Program-made: the position numbers and the translations under genes
The notes under the pieces: model-generated
The model's database searches: none
Seen by the model: only the letters and a program-made list of their open reading frames with translations
What the model was told of the DNA's origin: nothing
Assembly (NCBI RefSeq): GCF_030297675.1
Contig: NZ_AP028142.1
Location: 434,001 to 498,000 of the forward strand
Reading direction: 5' to 3'
DNA: 64,000 nucleotides
Source of the DNA: Polynucleobacter sp. HIN11
GTDB lineage: Bacteria; Pseudomonadota; Gammaproteobacteria; Burkholderiales; Burkholderiaceae
Shown here: piece by piece, positions 25,382-34,143 of the stretch
How positions within the stretch are numbered: position 1 is the first letter of the stretch
Layout: every line of letters begins with the position of its first letter

Positions 25382-25753
25382 ATGCGTCATTATGAAATCG
25401 TTTTTATCGTCCATCCGGACCAAAGCGAGCAGGTTCCCGCGATGATTGATCGCTATAAGTCGATCCTAGCCACCCATGGTGGCAAAGTGCATCGAATTGA
25501 AGATTGGGGTCGTCGTCAGATGGCTTACATGATCGACAAGCTCGCTAAAGCTCACTACGTTTGCATGAATATTGAATGCGATCAAAAAACGCTTGAGGAA
25601 CTCGAGCATGCATTTAAATTCAATGATGCAGTGTTGCGTCACCTCATTGTTAAGATGAAGAAGGCTGAGACTGAGCCATCCATCATGATGAAAGAGGTGC
25701 AGCGCGAGGAAGCTCGTAAGCTTGCCCAAGCTGACGCACCGGCAGCAGCTTAA
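25382..25753 (+). CDS. rpsF: 30S ribosomal protein S6
   Basis: A 123-residue protein beginning MRHYEIVFIVHPDQSEQVP with the S6 core IEDWGRRQMAYMIDK. It binds the 30S platform together with S18, encoded two genes downstream. AAGGAG stands 7 bases before the ATG. It is the first gene of rpsF-priB-rpsR-rplI. Confidence 0.96.
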   Translation: MRHYEIVFIVHPDQSEQVPAMIDRYKSILATHGGKVHRIEDWGRRQMAYMIDKLAKAHYVCMNIECDQKTLEELEHAFKFNDAVLRHLIVKMKKAETEPSIMMKEVQREEARKLAQADAPAAA

Positions 25754-25798
25754 TTATTGTCGAAAAGGAGGCTTTGATTCGTAAAAGTCGGTCTGATT

Positions 25799-26104
25799 GT
25801 GAAGCGTAGTTCAAACCTTCTCATCCTGACTGCTTCTCTAATCGCCAAGGACGCCATTCGATATACCCCAGCCGGTTTGCCAGTGATTCATTGTCAGTTG
25901 CATCATGATGGTGAGTTAAGTGAAGCAAATCAAGTGCGGCAAATTCGGATGAATGTTGAAGCAGTGGCAATTGGTGAGATTCATCAAGAGTTGCTAACGA
26001 TGGATTTGGGAGCAGAAGCAGTGTTTGAAGGATTCTTAACGCAAAAGACTTTACGAAATGAGCGCCTCGTTTTTCATATTACGAAGATCACATTGAATAA
26101 ATAG
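25799..26104 (+). CDS. priB: Primosomal replication protein N (PriB)
   Basis: A 101-residue single-stranded DNA-binding OB-fold protein that works with PriA in replication restart. Its place between rpsF and rpsR is diagnostic. The segment TPAGLPVIHCQLHHD matches the PriB core. The start is unsettled: the strong AGGAGG at 25766-25771 is 27 bases before the GTG at 25799, and the only codons between the in-frame stop at 25775 and this GTG are non-standard (GTA, CTG, ATT). A CTG or ATT start is possible. Confidence 0.85.
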   Translation: MKRSSNLLILTASLIAKDAIRYTPAGLPVIHCQLHHDGELSEANQVRQIRMNVEAVAIGEIHQELLTMDLGAEAVFEGFLTQKTLRNERLVFHITKITLNK

Positions 26105-26113
26105 GAAACCATT

Positions 26114-26395
26114 ATGGCTTTTGGAAAAATGAACAAAAAGACAGACTTCAAAAAGAAGCCTGCACAGAACCCACTCTTTAAACGCAAGCGTTATTGCCGC
26201 TTTACGGTTGGTGGCGTTGAGCAAATTGACTACAAGGATGTCGATACGCTTAAGGATTTTATTGGCGAGAACGCCAAGATTACGCCAGCTCGTTTAACGG
26301 GTACAAAGGCGCTGTATCAGCGTCAGTTGGATACCGCAATTAAACGCGCTCGCTTTTTGGCATTGCTGCCATTTTCAGATCAACATAAGAAATAA
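26114..26395 (+). CDS. rpsR: 30S ribosomal protein S18
   Basis: A 93-residue protein with the S18 signature IDYKDVDTLKDFI and ITPARLTGTKALYQRQL. The N-terminal extension (MNKKTDFKKKPAQNPLF) is typical of betaproteobacteria. rplI follows after 13 bases. Confidence 0.96.
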   Translation: MAFGKMNKKTDFKKKPAQNPLFKRKRYCRFTVGGVEQIDYKDVDTLKDFIGENAKITPARLTGTKALYQRQLDTAIKRARFLALLPFSDQHKK

Positions 26396-26408
26396 TTAGG
26401 AGCCCACG

Positions 26409-26861
26409 ATGCAAGTTATTCTGCTTGAAAAGGTAACCAATTTGGGCAACCTTGGCGATGTCGTTCGAGTCAAAGATGGTTTTGCTCGTAACTTTTTAAT
26501 TCCACAACGTAAAGCGCGTCGCGCAACCGAGGCAGCCATTGCTGACTTTGCTGCTCGTCGTGCCGAGCTTGAGAAGATTGCTGCAGAGAAGCTCTCAGCT
26601 GCGCAAGCGCTTGGTGAGAAACTCAAAGGCTTAGTGTTGGAGATTAGTCAAAAGGCCGGCGTTGATGGTCGTTTGTTTGGCTCGGTCACCAATCATGATA
26701 TCGCTGAAGCTTTGGCGAAAAAGAGTTTTCAAATCGAGAAAGCTGCAGTTCGGATGCCAACCGGCCCATTGAAAGTGGTCGGCGATCACCCAGTGGCTGT
26801 TGCTGTGCATACGGACGTTATTGTTGATATTAATATTCGTGTGATTGGTGAGCAGGCCTAG
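26409..26861 (+). CDS. rplI: 50S ribosomal protein L9
   Basis: A 150-residue protein with the two-domain L9 layout: MQVILLEKVTNLGNLGDVVRVKDGFARNFL-type N-terminal domain, long connecting helix rich in Ala and Glu, and a C-terminal domain. AGGAG precedes the ATG. It closes the ribosomal cluster; dnaB follows 22 bases later. Confidence 0.96.
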   Translation: MQVILLEKVTNLGNLGDVVRVKDGFARNFLIPQRKARRATEAAIADFAARRAELEKIAAEKLSAAQALGEKLKGLVLEISQKAGVDGRLFGSVTNHDIAEALAKKSFQIEKAAVRMPTGPLKVVGDHPVAVAVHTDVIVDINIRVIGEQA

Positions 26862-26871
26862 TTGACTTCGG

Positions 26872-26877
26872 TACACT
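26872..26877 (+). promoter_or_regulatory. Candidate -10 of dnaB, 6 bases before the ATG
   Basis: TACACT, then six bases, then the dnaB ATG; no Shine-Dalgarno. The -35 at the right distance is weak (TGAGCA, inside the end of rplI). Confidence 0.4.
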
Positions 26878-26883
26878 AGCTCT

Positions 26884-28329
26884 ATGGCCGAACCTCGCAA
26901 CCGTCCCGTACCAATGAACCCAGGCATGCCTGGGCCTGGTGATGCGGTTGTGCAGGCTCTCAAAGTCCCACCCCATTCCGTCGAGGCTGAGCAATCGGTT
27001 CTCGGCGGTTTGCTTTTGGATAACACCGCATGGGATCGTTTAGGCGGTATCCTCTCCGAGCGGGATTTTTATCGTAGCGAGCATGCCCTGATTTATCGGG
27101 TCATCGAGCGTTTAATCGGCGATAACCGACCGGCTGACGTGATCACTGTGTTTGATGCGATCAAGAATGAGCCTGAAGCGGATCTCATCGGCATCGATTA
27201 TTTAAATTCCTTAGCGCAAAACACCCCAAGTGCGGCCAATATCAAAGGCTATGCAGAAATCATTCGTGATCGCAGTATCTTGCGGCGCTTGATTGAGGTC
27301 TCAGACAGTATTGTTAATACGGCATTCATGCCTGAGGGCCGATCGGTTCGTACCTTGCTGGACGAAGCGGAATCACGCATTCTACAAATTGGTGAAGAGG
27401 GTAGTCGCAAAGCGGATTACCTCGAAATCGAACCTCTCTTAAAGGCTGTGGTTGCGCGCATTGATGAGTTATATAACCGCGATGGCGGGAGCGATATTAC
27501 TGGAATCGCAACCGGTTTTATTGATCTCGATAAACAAACCAGTGGTCTGCAAAAAGGGGATCTAGTGATTGTGGCTGGCAGACCCTCGATGGGTAAGACG
27601 GCGTTAGCCCTAAATTTTGCTGAGAATGTGGCCTTGCATGAAGGTCTTCCGGTCGTTGTGTTTTCGATGGAGATGTCTGGAGCGCAACTGGCAACTCGTT
27701 TACTCGGATCGGTTGGGCGAGTTGATCAGAGTCGGATGCGGACTGGTAAGTTAAACGATGATGAGTGGCCACGAGTCACTGATGCGATTGCGCGACTAAG
27801 TAATACCCAAATCCTCATTGATGAGACCGGCTCCCTAACCTGTCTCGAGTTGCGCGCCCGAGCTCGTCGCATTGCGCGCAATTATGGCGGCACCCTAGGA
27901 ATGGTTGTGGTCGACTACCTGCAATTAATGAGTGGTAGCGCGGGTGGCGGCGGAGAAAATAGAGCCACCGAAATCTCTGAGATCTCACGGTCCTTAAAGT
28001 CTCTGGCGAAAGAGTTGCAGTGCCCAGTGGTCGCTTTATCTCAGCTCAATCGTGGTCTTGAGCAACGTCCTAATAAACGACCTGTCATGTCTGATCTGCG
28101 TGAATCTGGAGCCATTGAGCAAGACGCTGATTTAATTCTGTTTATTTATCGTGATGAGGTGTATCACCCGGATACCACCACTGATAAAGGTGTTGCCGAA
28201 GTTATTATTGGCAAGCAACGTAATGGTCCAATTGGTACGGTCCGCCTGAGTTGGCAAGGACAGTTCACTAAGTTCGATAACTTGGCCCCCAATACGCCTT
28301 CGTATGGCGGTGGGTTTAGCCCCTTTTAA
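26884..28329 (+). CDS. dnaB: Replicative DNA helicase DnaB
   Basis: A 481-residue hexameric 5'-3' helicase. The N-terminal primase-binding domain (VPPHSVEAEQSVLGGLLLDN begins near residue 24) is followed by the RecA-like core with Walker A GRPSMGKTALALN and Walker B VVVDYLQLM, then the arginine-finger region RESGAIEQDADLI. No intein is present. Its TAA is part of a TTAA shared with the stop of the convergent NlpC/P60 gene. Confidence 0.96.
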   Translation: MAEPRNRPVPMNPGMPGPGDAVVQALKVPPHSVEAEQSVLGGLLLDNTAWDRLGGILSERDFYRSEHALIYRVIERLIGDNRPADVITVFDAIKNEPEADLIGIDYLNSLAQNTPSAANIKGYAEIIRDRSILRRLIEVSDSIVNTAFMPEGRSVRTLLDEAESRILQIGEEGSRKADYLEIEPLLKAVVARIDELYNRDGGSDITGIATGFIDLDKQTSGLQKGDLVIVAGRPSMGKTALALNFAENVALHEGLPVVVFSMEMSGAQLATRLLGSVGRVDQSRMRTGKLNDDEWPRVTDAIARLSNTQILIDETGSLTCLELRARARRIARNYGGTLGMVVVDYLQLMSGSAGGGGENRATEISEISRSLKSLAKELQCPVVALSQLNRGLEQRPNKRPVMSDLRESGAIEQDADLILFIYRDEVYHPDTTTDKGVAEVIIGKQRNGPIGTVRLSWQGQFTKFDNLAPNTPSYGGGFSPF

Positions 28330-28859
28330 TTACTCGTAATCCGACGGGCCTCGGTATAACGCGCTGCCCAGTACGGCGAATCAATGCGTTCAAGACGCAC
28401 TGTGCCACCTGCGCTAGGCGCATGCACAAAACGACCTTGGCCGACATAAATTCCAGCATGAGAGTAGCGCTCACCGGTGGTATTAAAAAACACTAAATCC
28501 CCTGGAGCTGGGGGCTGTTGACCAATGCCGGTACCGACATTACTCATTTGCTGAATCGTTCTTGGTAGCTTGATGCCTGAGCTATTCTGATAAACATAAG
28601 CAATTAAGCCGCTGCAATCAAAACCGCCGGCTGGGGTATTGCCGCCATAGCGATAAGGCACTCCTACTAAACCCATTGCAGCGATCGAAATACCCTCATT
28701 ACCGGCGCTTGTATCGTTTTTAAAGTGGGCAATACGCGGGTTACTAACAACCCCCCCAGATTTATGAGTTGGGGTGGTTGAGCAAGCACTGAGTATCAAT
28801 ATACTCAGTGCAACCATGGCAGTACGAAGTAAATTTTTATTACAGGGCTTCAGCAGCAT
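28326..28859 (-). CDS. NlpC/P60 family lipoprotein (peptidoglycan endopeptidase)
   Basis: A 177-residue lipoprotein: lipobox LSAC with Cys26, then an NlpC/P60 domain with catalytic Cys82 (FDCSGLIAY), His134 (YSHAGIY) and His146 (FVHAPS). Such enzymes cut D-Glu-mesoDAP cross-links in peptidoglycan. It overlaps the 3' end of the upstream phoH-like gene by 20 bases, so they are co-transcribed and probably coupled. Confidence 0.9.
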   Translation of the reverse strand: MLLKPCNKNLLRTAMVALSILILSACSTTPTHKSGGVVSNPRIAHFKNDTSAGNEGISIAAMGLVGVPYRYGGNTPAGGFDCSGLIAYVYQNSSGIKLPRTIQQMSNVGTGIGQQPPAPGDLVFFNTTGERYSHAGIYVGQGRFVHAPSAGGTVRLERIDSPYWAARYTEARRITSN

Positions 28860-30504
28860 GATCGGCTAGTCGCGAACGTTCGCCACGAGCCAAAGTGATA
28901 TGACCGCTGTGACGCCAACCTTTAAAACGATCGACCACATAGGTAAGGCCGGATGAGCCCTCAGTAAGATAAGGGGTATCGATTTGGGCGATATTCCCAA
29001 GGCATACGATTTTGGTTCCAGGGCCGGCTCGTGTAACAAGCGTTTTCATCTGTTTAGGTGTTAAGTTCTGCGCTTCATCAATAATCAGAAATTTACTCAC
29101 AAACGTGCGACCTCGCATGAAGTTCATGCTTTTAACCTTAATCCGAGAACGGATAAGTTCTTGAGTAGCAGCACGACCCCATTCTCCTGCAGTGTCGTCA
29201 CTTCGATGCAAAACCTCTAAGTTGTCGTCAAAAGCGCCCATCCAGGGCTGCATTTTTTCTTCTTCCGTGCCTGGTAAAAATCCAATATCTTCACCGACCG
29301 GAACGGTTGCTCGAGTAATGATGATCTCGTTATAGCGTTTACTATCCAATACTTGCTCAAGACCGGCAGCAAGGGCAAGTAAGGTTTTGCCGGTACCAGC
29401 TTGACCAAGCAGGGTTACAAAATCAATGTCTGGATTCATGAGGAGGTTCATGGCAAAGTTCTGCTCGCGATTACGCGCAGTGATGCTCCACACATTATTT
29501 TTCTGATGGGAATAATCCTTCAGAGTTTGAAGCAAAGCAGTCTTGCCATTGATTTCGCGAACCATGGCATAAAAGGGCGTTGTACCGTCTAGATTTTCTT
29601 GATAAACAAATTGATTGACGAGCATGCTGGGCACCAGCGGGCCAGTAACCCGATAAAACATCGTGCCGCTCTTGCTATCCGCCCAACTCTCCATGGCCTT
29701 GCCATGCTTAGGCCAAAAGTCACTCGGGAGTGCCATCACACCCGAGTACATTAAATCTCGATCTTCTAAGACCTGATCATTGAAGTAATCTTCGGCCGGA
29801 AGCCCCAGAGCTCGGGCTTTGATCCGCATATTGATATCTTTCGATACCAAAACCACTTCTTGGTGAGGTTTGGCTTTTTGCAGATCACGAACCACCCCTA
29901 AAATTAGGTTATCGCCTTTACCCTCGGGCAACCCCTCGGGTAGAGGAGCGGTGGAAAACTGGGTCTGGAAAAACAACCTCCCGGTAGCATCTTGGTTACC
30001 CAATTTATTTAGCGGAATTCCTTCGTCAAGCTGACCGCTGGTACCTGCAATGAGTTGATCAAGCGAGCGACTCACCATACGCGCATTACGTGCAACCTCA
30101 CTCATTCCCTTTTTATGGTTGTCGAGTTCTTCAAGGGTTGTCATGGGGAGATACAAATCGTGCTCCTCAAACCGAAAGAGTGAGGACGGATCATGCATTA
30201 ATACATTGGTATCTAAGACAAAAAGACTCGGTGGACCTGTTCGCACTGTGCGCTTTGGCCGCTCTGGCTTAGAGTCCAGTTGCTTTTCCAGGTGTTGGGC
30301 TGGAGCAGTGGTCTTAATCTGTTCTAATGCCGCCTCCGCAGCTGATAGATCATCGTCCATATCAATATTGGGTTCTACCTCTTGGGCCCAGCTTGGCGCA
30401 TGTGCTTTTTTTACCTTCTTGGGGGGATTTTTGAGATCCGGCGTTTTCTGACGACTTAAATTGACTTGATCGGCAATTTGGGTGGGCAGTGGAGGCAATG
30501 GCAT
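28840..30504 (-). CDS. PIN domain-PhoH ATPase fusion
   Basis: A 554-residue cytoplasmic protein. A Lys/Pro-rich N-terminus (about 1-90) is followed by a PIN nuclease-fold domain (FVLDTNVLMHDP near residue 96, then TTLEELDNHKKG) and a PhoH ATPase domain with Walker A GQAGTGKTLLALAAG and Walker B FLIIDEAQNLTP. PIN-PhoH proteins such as PhoH2 act as RNA helicase-ribonucleases; the cellular target here is unknown. AGGAG lies 8 bases before the ATG, and a terminator-like hairpin lies just before that (see findings). Confidence 0.9.
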   Translation of the reverse strand: MPLPPLPTQIADQVNLSRQKTPDLKNPPKKVKKAHAPSWAQEVEPNIDMDDDLSAAEAALEQIKTTAPAQHLEKQLDSKPERPKRTVRTGPPSLFVLDTNVLMHDPSSLFRFEEHDLYLPMTTLEELDNHKKGMSEVARNARMVSRSLDQLIAGTSGQLDEGIPLNKLGNQDATGRLFFQTQFSTAPLPEGLPEGKGDNLILGVVRDLQKAKPHQEVVLVSKDINMRIKARALGLPAEDYFNDQVLEDRDLMYSGVMALPSDFWPKHGKAMESWADSKSGTMFYRVTGPLVPSMLVNQFVYQENLDGTTPFYAMVREINGKTALLQTLKDYSHQKNNVWSITARNREQNFAMNLLMNPDIDFVTLLGQAGTGKTLLALAAGLEQVLDSKRYNEIIITRATVPVGEDIGFLPGTEEEKMQPWMGAFDDNLEVLHRSDDTAGEWGRAATQELIRSRIKVKSMNFMRGRTFVSKFLIIDEAQNLTPKQMKTLVTRAGPGTKIVCLGNIAQIDTPYLTEGSSGLTYVVDRFKGWRHSGHITLARGERSRLADHAAEAL

Positions 30505-30523
30505 GCGAGACTTCTCCTAAATG

Positions 30524-30557
30524 AAAAAACCGCCTACGAAGAGCGAAAGGCGGTTTT
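30524..30557 (-). terminator. Intrinsic terminator in the leader of the PIN-PhoH gene
   Basis: On the minus strand AAAACCGCCT and AGGCGGTTTT pair over ten bases around a 12-base loop and are followed by further T residues. It ends only 20 bases before the PIN-PhoH start codon, so it may act as an attenuator or end a separate small RNA. The stem is also A-T flanked on the other side, so it could work in both directions. Confidence 0.75.
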
Positions 30558-30680
30558 GAGGGGTGACGCAGAGGGCGGGGTGATATGCACGATTTAGAAG
30601 GGGGCCGGTATCCCATCGTGGTCTAGATAGACCCCGATGCGGGTTTAATGGCATCCATCGCTTACGGTGCATATAGCCAT
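30558..30680 (-). ncRNA. Candidate structured leader or small RNA upstream of PIN-PhoH
   Basis: Between bcp and the terminator lies about 120 bases of non-coding sequence. On the minus strand it contains a long imperfect hairpin, with CGGGGTCT and AGACCACG among the paired parts and outer arms GCATCG/CGATGG-like (30613-30645 region). A promoter precedes it and an intrinsic terminator follows it, so a transcript of about 150 nucleotides is expected. I cannot match it to a named riboswitch family. Confidence 0.45.
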
Positions 30681-30708
30681 ACTGTAACCCAAATTGATGT
30701 CTTTGCAA
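30681..30708 (-). promoter_or_regulatory. Candidate sigma70 promoter for the PIN-PhoH leader
   Basis: On the minus strand TTGCAA at 30708-30703, a spacer of 16 and TACAGT at 30686-30681. The predicted start is near 30674, 170 bases before the PIN-PhoH ATG. Confidence 0.45.
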
Positions 30709-30723
30709 GTACCGTATAAATCC

Positions 30724-31191
30724 CTAGGACATGGCCTTGGCGGCAGCGAGCACTTCGGCAACATGACCCGCAACCTTAATACCTCGCCACTCCTTTTGGA
30801 GAACGCCTTTGCTATCAAATAGGAAGGTGCTGCGGTCAACGCCACGAACTTGTTTGCCGTACATATTTTTCATTTTGATGACATTAAAGATCGTGCACAG
30901 TTTTTCTTCGGTATCGGCAACCAATTCAAAAGGTAGACCTAATTTTTGGCGAAAGTTCTCATGCGAGCGCAAATTATCCCGGGACACCCCAACCACCAAA
31001 GCATTGGCTTGATTAAATGCATCAATGTGATCCCGAAACTCTCCTGCTTCAACCGTGCATCCCGGTGTTGAATCTTTAGGATAAAAATAGAGCACTAGTT
31101 TTTTGCCTTGGTATGCTTTTGGCGAGAAGGTGAGGTTTGATGTTGCTGGAATCTCACACATTGGCATCGTCTGCCCAATCTTAATCGTCAT
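30724..31191 (-). CDS. bcp: Thioredoxin-dependent peroxiredoxin, Bcp type
   Basis: A 155-residue peroxidase that reduces hydroperoxides using thioredoxin. The peroxidatic cysteine is in KDSTPGCTVEAGEF; the Cys five residues later found in E. coli Bcp is absent here (EAGEF), so a 1-Cys or different resolving mechanism is likely. I chose the ATG at 31191 (MTIKIGQTMP); an in-frame ATG six codons upstream lies next to the arnD stop. It is the last gene of the minus-strand arn run. Confidence 0.88.
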   Translation of the reverse strand: MTIKIGQTMPMCEIPATSNLTFSPKAYQGKKLVLYFYPKDSTPGCTVEAGEFRDHIDAFNQANALVVGVSRDNLRSHENFRQKLGLPFELVADTEEKLCTIFNVIKMKNMYGKQVRGVDRSTFLFDSKGVLQKEWRGIKVAGHVAEVLAAAKAMS

Positions 31192-31212
31192 CGTAATTCC
31201 CCTCGTCAATGG

Positions 31213-32148
31213 TTATGTGAAATTAGTTGCATGGCGCATTTGGATCATCAGTTCACCGCTGCGATTGGCAATACTGCCATACTGAAATGGCTCAGTCGCT
31301 ATTTTATCGAGTTGCCCAGTTGCCAGCCAAGATTTGTGCAACTGACCCATCGTAACTAGTTCGTGCCCTTGCATCATCCACCCCTGGAGTAATGCTTTGA
31401 AGGCAGGCAGCAACTTTTGTCCTTCTAACTCAGCGTGCAGGGTAAAGACTTGATCATTCGGATTACTTTGAGTGAGCCCAAGAATTGCCTGGGCCGCTCC
31501 AAAGGCATCCCGTCCATCCACTCCAATGAGTTCATCAAAAGTTGGGAGTGTGGTGGGGTACTGAATATGCTTACTTCGCTCTTTGCTAAATTGAATACGG
31601 TAAGGCGCAAGATTGGGCTCAGAGCGCCCATCAGAGGCGTATTGCATACCCCAATTGTCCAGTTGCATCAGAGCCGCTTCATTCATTTGCCAGCCCGCAG
31701 CACCATGCGTTAGCGGAGGGTGTTTGAATATCTCACAAAAACGATCATAGGCTTTTTGCATTTGGATTCGAGTCCAAGCTGCATCACGTTGATACACATG
31801 ATCTTGCCAATAGACGTGATCCCAGGTATGGATCCCGGTTTCATGACCGGCCTCATCAACGGCGCGCATTTCATGTGCAGCAGTTTTGCCAATGTCAGGC
31901 GCTGGTAGGAGAACCCCGTATAAAAGGGTTTTGATGCCGTAGTGCTCTACCACCGAAGTGCGCGATACTTTTTTCAGAAAACCTGGCCGAAAAACTCGTT
32001 TTAATGCCCAACCTGTATGGTCGGGCCCAAGACTAAATAAAAAAGTCGCTTGAATACCGAGCTCTGCAAAAAGCTTAGCTAGATTTGGAGTTCCAACTTG
32101 GGTTCCAAGTAAGGTATCAACATCAACTTTCAGTGCAATTTTTGCCAT
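31213..32148 (-). CDS. arnD: 4-deoxy-4-formamido-L-arabinose-phosphoundecaprenol deformylase ArnD
   Basis: A 311-residue polysaccharide-deacetylase-fold enzyme that removes the formyl group from undecaprenyl-phosphate-Ara4FN. It starts MAKIALKVDVDT, has the metal ligands in VDVD and GIHTWDH, and THGAAGWQMNE further on. It has no membrane anchor of its own. It follows the arnA dehydrogenase gene by 11 bases. Confidence 0.9.
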   Translation of the reverse strand: MAKIALKVDVDTLLGTQVGTPNLAKLFAELGIQATFLFSLGPDHTGWALKRVFRPGFLKKVSRTSVVEHYGIKTLLYGVLLPAPDIGKTAAHEMRAVDEAGHETGIHTWDHVYWQDHVYQRDAAWTRIQMQKAYDRFCEIFKHPPLTHGAAGWQMNEAALMQLDNWGMQYASDGRSEPNLAPYRIQFSKERSKHIQYPTTLPTFDELIGVDGRDAFGAAQAILGLTQSNPNDQVFTLHAELEGQKLLPAFKALLQGWMMQGHELVTMGQLHKSWLATGQLDKIATEPFQYGSIANRSGELMIQMRHATNFT

Positions 32149-32159
32149 GGGACTCAGTA

Positions 32160-33200
32160 CTATTCAACCAGATGTCGTGCTTTATCGACATCATGGCGAT
32201 AGGCTTCAAATATCTTGCTTAGTGCATCGTTCATCGCAATAGTAGGTTTCCAGCCTAGCTCTGTCATCGTATTTTCGATGGCAGGAACTCGATTTTGAAC
32301 ATCTTGATATCCAGCACCATAGTAGTTTTTGGAGGTTGTTTCTACCAATTGGACTCGATCAGCTGTGACCGCATACTCCGGAATTTGCTTGGCAATCGCA
32401 AGCATCATGGTAGCCAACTCTTTGACGGAGTAATTATTTTTAGGGTTACCCACGTTATAGATCTTGCCATTGGCAATATCACCTTCATTGGTGATGATAC
32501 GCATCAGAGCATCAATGCCATCGTCAATGTATGTAAAGGCACGCTTTTGCGAGCCCCCATCGACAAGATTAATCGGCTCACCACGCACAATATGGCCCAG
32601 GAACTGGGTGACCACCCGCGAGGAACCCTCCTTGGGCGTGTAAATACTATCTAAACCAGGGCCAATCCAGTTAAATGGTCTAAATAAAGTAAAGCGCAGA
32701 CCTTCCATGCCATAGCCCCAGATGACTCGATCCATCAATTGCTTGGCGCAGGCATAAATCCAGCGCGGCTTATTGATGGGGCCATAAACCAAATTGGATG
32801 AGGCTGGATCAAATTCCGCATCTGTGCACATGCCGTAGACCTCGGAGGTTGACGGGAAGACGAGGTGCTTGCCATACTTCACTGCCGAGCGCACGATGGG
32901 AAGATTGGCTTCAAAGTCAAGCTCGAATACACGCAGTGGTTGTTGAACGTAAGTTGCTGGTGTGGCAATTGCAACGAGCGGCAGGATCACATCGCACTTG
33001 CGAACGTGATACTCCACCCATTCACGATTAATGGTGATATCACCCTCAAAGAAATGCATGCGAGGGTGGTTGAGAAGATCGCCAATCCGGTCGTTTTGCA
33101 TATCCATGCCGTAGACCTCCCACGACGTGGTCTCCAATATGCGCTTTGAGAGGTGATGGCCAATAAATCCGTTCACACCCAAAATCAAAATCTTTTTCAT
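32160..33200 (-). CDS. UDP-glucuronate decarboxylase, ArnA C-terminal half as a separate protein
   Basis: A 346-residue short-chain dehydrogenase that oxidises and decarboxylates UDP-glucuronate to UDP-4-keto-pentose. The NAD loop is ILGVNGFIGHHL; the catalytic pair is in IYACAKQLMDRV; PSTSEVYGM precedes it. It corresponds to the dehydrogenase half of enterobacterial ArnA. Here the formyltransferase half is a separate gene upstream. An in-frame ATG at 33233 adds eleven residues; MKKILILG at 33200 is the natural start. Confidence 0.9.
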   Translation of the reverse strand: MKKILILGVNGFIGHHLSKRILETTSWEVYGMDMQNDRIGDLLNHPRMHFFEGDITINREWVEYHVRKCDVILPLVAIATPATYVQQPLRVFELDFEANLPIVRSAVKYGKHLVFPSTSEVYGMCTDAEFDPASSNLVYGPINKPRWIYACAKQLMDRVIWGYGMEGLRFTLFRPFNWIGPGLDSIYTPKEGSSRVVTQFLGHIVRGEPINLVDGGSQKRAFTYIDDGIDALMRIITNEGDIANGKIYNVGNPKNNYSVKELATMMLAIAKQIPEYAVTADRVQLVETTSKNYYGAGYQDVQNRVPAIENTMTELGWKPTIAMNDALSKIFEAYRHDVDKARHLVE

Positions 33201-33240
33201 AACACCATTCCCTTGATGAACTTCAAAAGCCAACGACCGA

Positions 33241-34140
33241 CTACTCTTGTGCTAAAAATAGCTCAAGAACCTTGCCATCGCCGCATAGGCCAAAGTAACG
33301 ATTATCGACGAGATGCATCCCCAACCCAGATTTTTTGAGGAATGCTGCGATTGAGGGGGGTAGGTCTACGCTAGGTTCCAGTGGTAGGGAGCTTTTGCTA
33401 AGAATCACTTTTTCTCCACTCAATTCGGTAAAGGCACCAGGGTAGGGCGGCGCCACCGCTCGAATCAGGTTGTAAATCGACATGGCTGACTTGGTCCAAT
33501 CAATGCGACCATCTTCGGGTTTACGCCCCCCAAAGTAAGAACCTTCTGTCAAGCGATTGGCGTGTCGAGGCAGGTTTCCTTGCATGAGCTGGGGTAATAC
33601 CTTCTCCATTACCTGTTTTGCGGCTTGACTGACCTTATCAAACACCTCTTTGCCTGTCTCATGAATTTCAATGGGAACAGCCACTTGTCCCACAATATCT
33701 CCGGCATCGGGTTTTGCTTCCATGACGTGCAGAGTTGCCCCCGTTTCAGTCTCGCCATGCAACACAGCCCAGTTCACAGGAGCGCGGCCGCGGTACTTCG
33801 GTAAGAGTGAGCCATGCATATTCAGAGCCGTAATGGTTGCGGTCTCAAGTAGCTCTGTGGGTAACATAAAGCGGTAATAAAAAGAAAAGAGATAGTCGGG
33901 TGCAATCGCCTTAATCTCGGGGAGCAAGGTTAATAATTCATTCTGTTGCACGATTCGACACGGTAAACCCCGCTGTTCACAAAGTTTTTGAACGTTGCCA
34001 AACCAAATCCTCTCATTGGGGTCATCGGCATGGGTGATGACTAGATCAACTTGCATACCTGCATCAATTAAGGCTTGCAAACAAGCAACACCAACATCAT
34101 GGTAAGCAAAAACAACTGCGCGCTTAGGTGTTTGATTCAA
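33241..34140 (-). CDS. UDP-Ara4N formyltransferase, ArnA N-terminal half as a separate protein
   Basis: A 299-residue formyltransferase using 10-formyl-tetrahydrofolate. ALNMHGSLLPKYRGRAPVNWA contains the catalytic Asn and His, and AKPDAGDIV the catalytic Asp. It ends where the linker of fused ArnA would begin (VLELFLAQE). The two halves lie in the same order as in the fused protein and 40 bases apart. Confidence 0.9.
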   Translation of the reverse strand: MNQTPKRAVVFAYHDVGVACLQALIDAGMQVDLVITHADDPNERIWFGNVQKLCEQRGLPCRIVQQNELLTLLPEIKAIAPDYLFSFYYRFMLPTELLETATITALNMHGSLLPKYRGRAPVNWAVLHGETETGATLHVMEAKPDAGDIVGQVAVPIEIHETGKEVFDKVSQAAKQVMEKVLPQLMQGNLPRHANRLTEGSYFGGRKPEDGRIDWTKSAMSIYNLIRAVAPPYPGAFTELSGEKVILSKSSLPLEPSVDLPPSIAAFLKKSGLGMHLVDNRYFGLCGDGKVLELFLAQE

Positions 34141-34143
34141 GAT

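Noticed and set aside
26631..27026. 131-codon minus-strand frame across the rplI-dnaB junction
   Set aside because: It covers the ends of two well-supported genes on the other strand and has no family features.
30558..30680. Naming the PIN-PhoH leader as a known riboswitch or as 6S RNA
   Set aside because: I cannot match its primary sequence to any class from memory; a covariance search would be needed.
30517..30708. 63-codon frame in the PIN-PhoH leader as a leader peptide
   Set aside because: It has no ribosome binding site, covers the terminator hairpin and shows no typical leader-peptide codon run.
31213..34140. Split arnA as a broken fused gene
   Set aside because: Each half has a clean start and stop and family-typical ends, with a 40-base gap; this looks like two functional genes.
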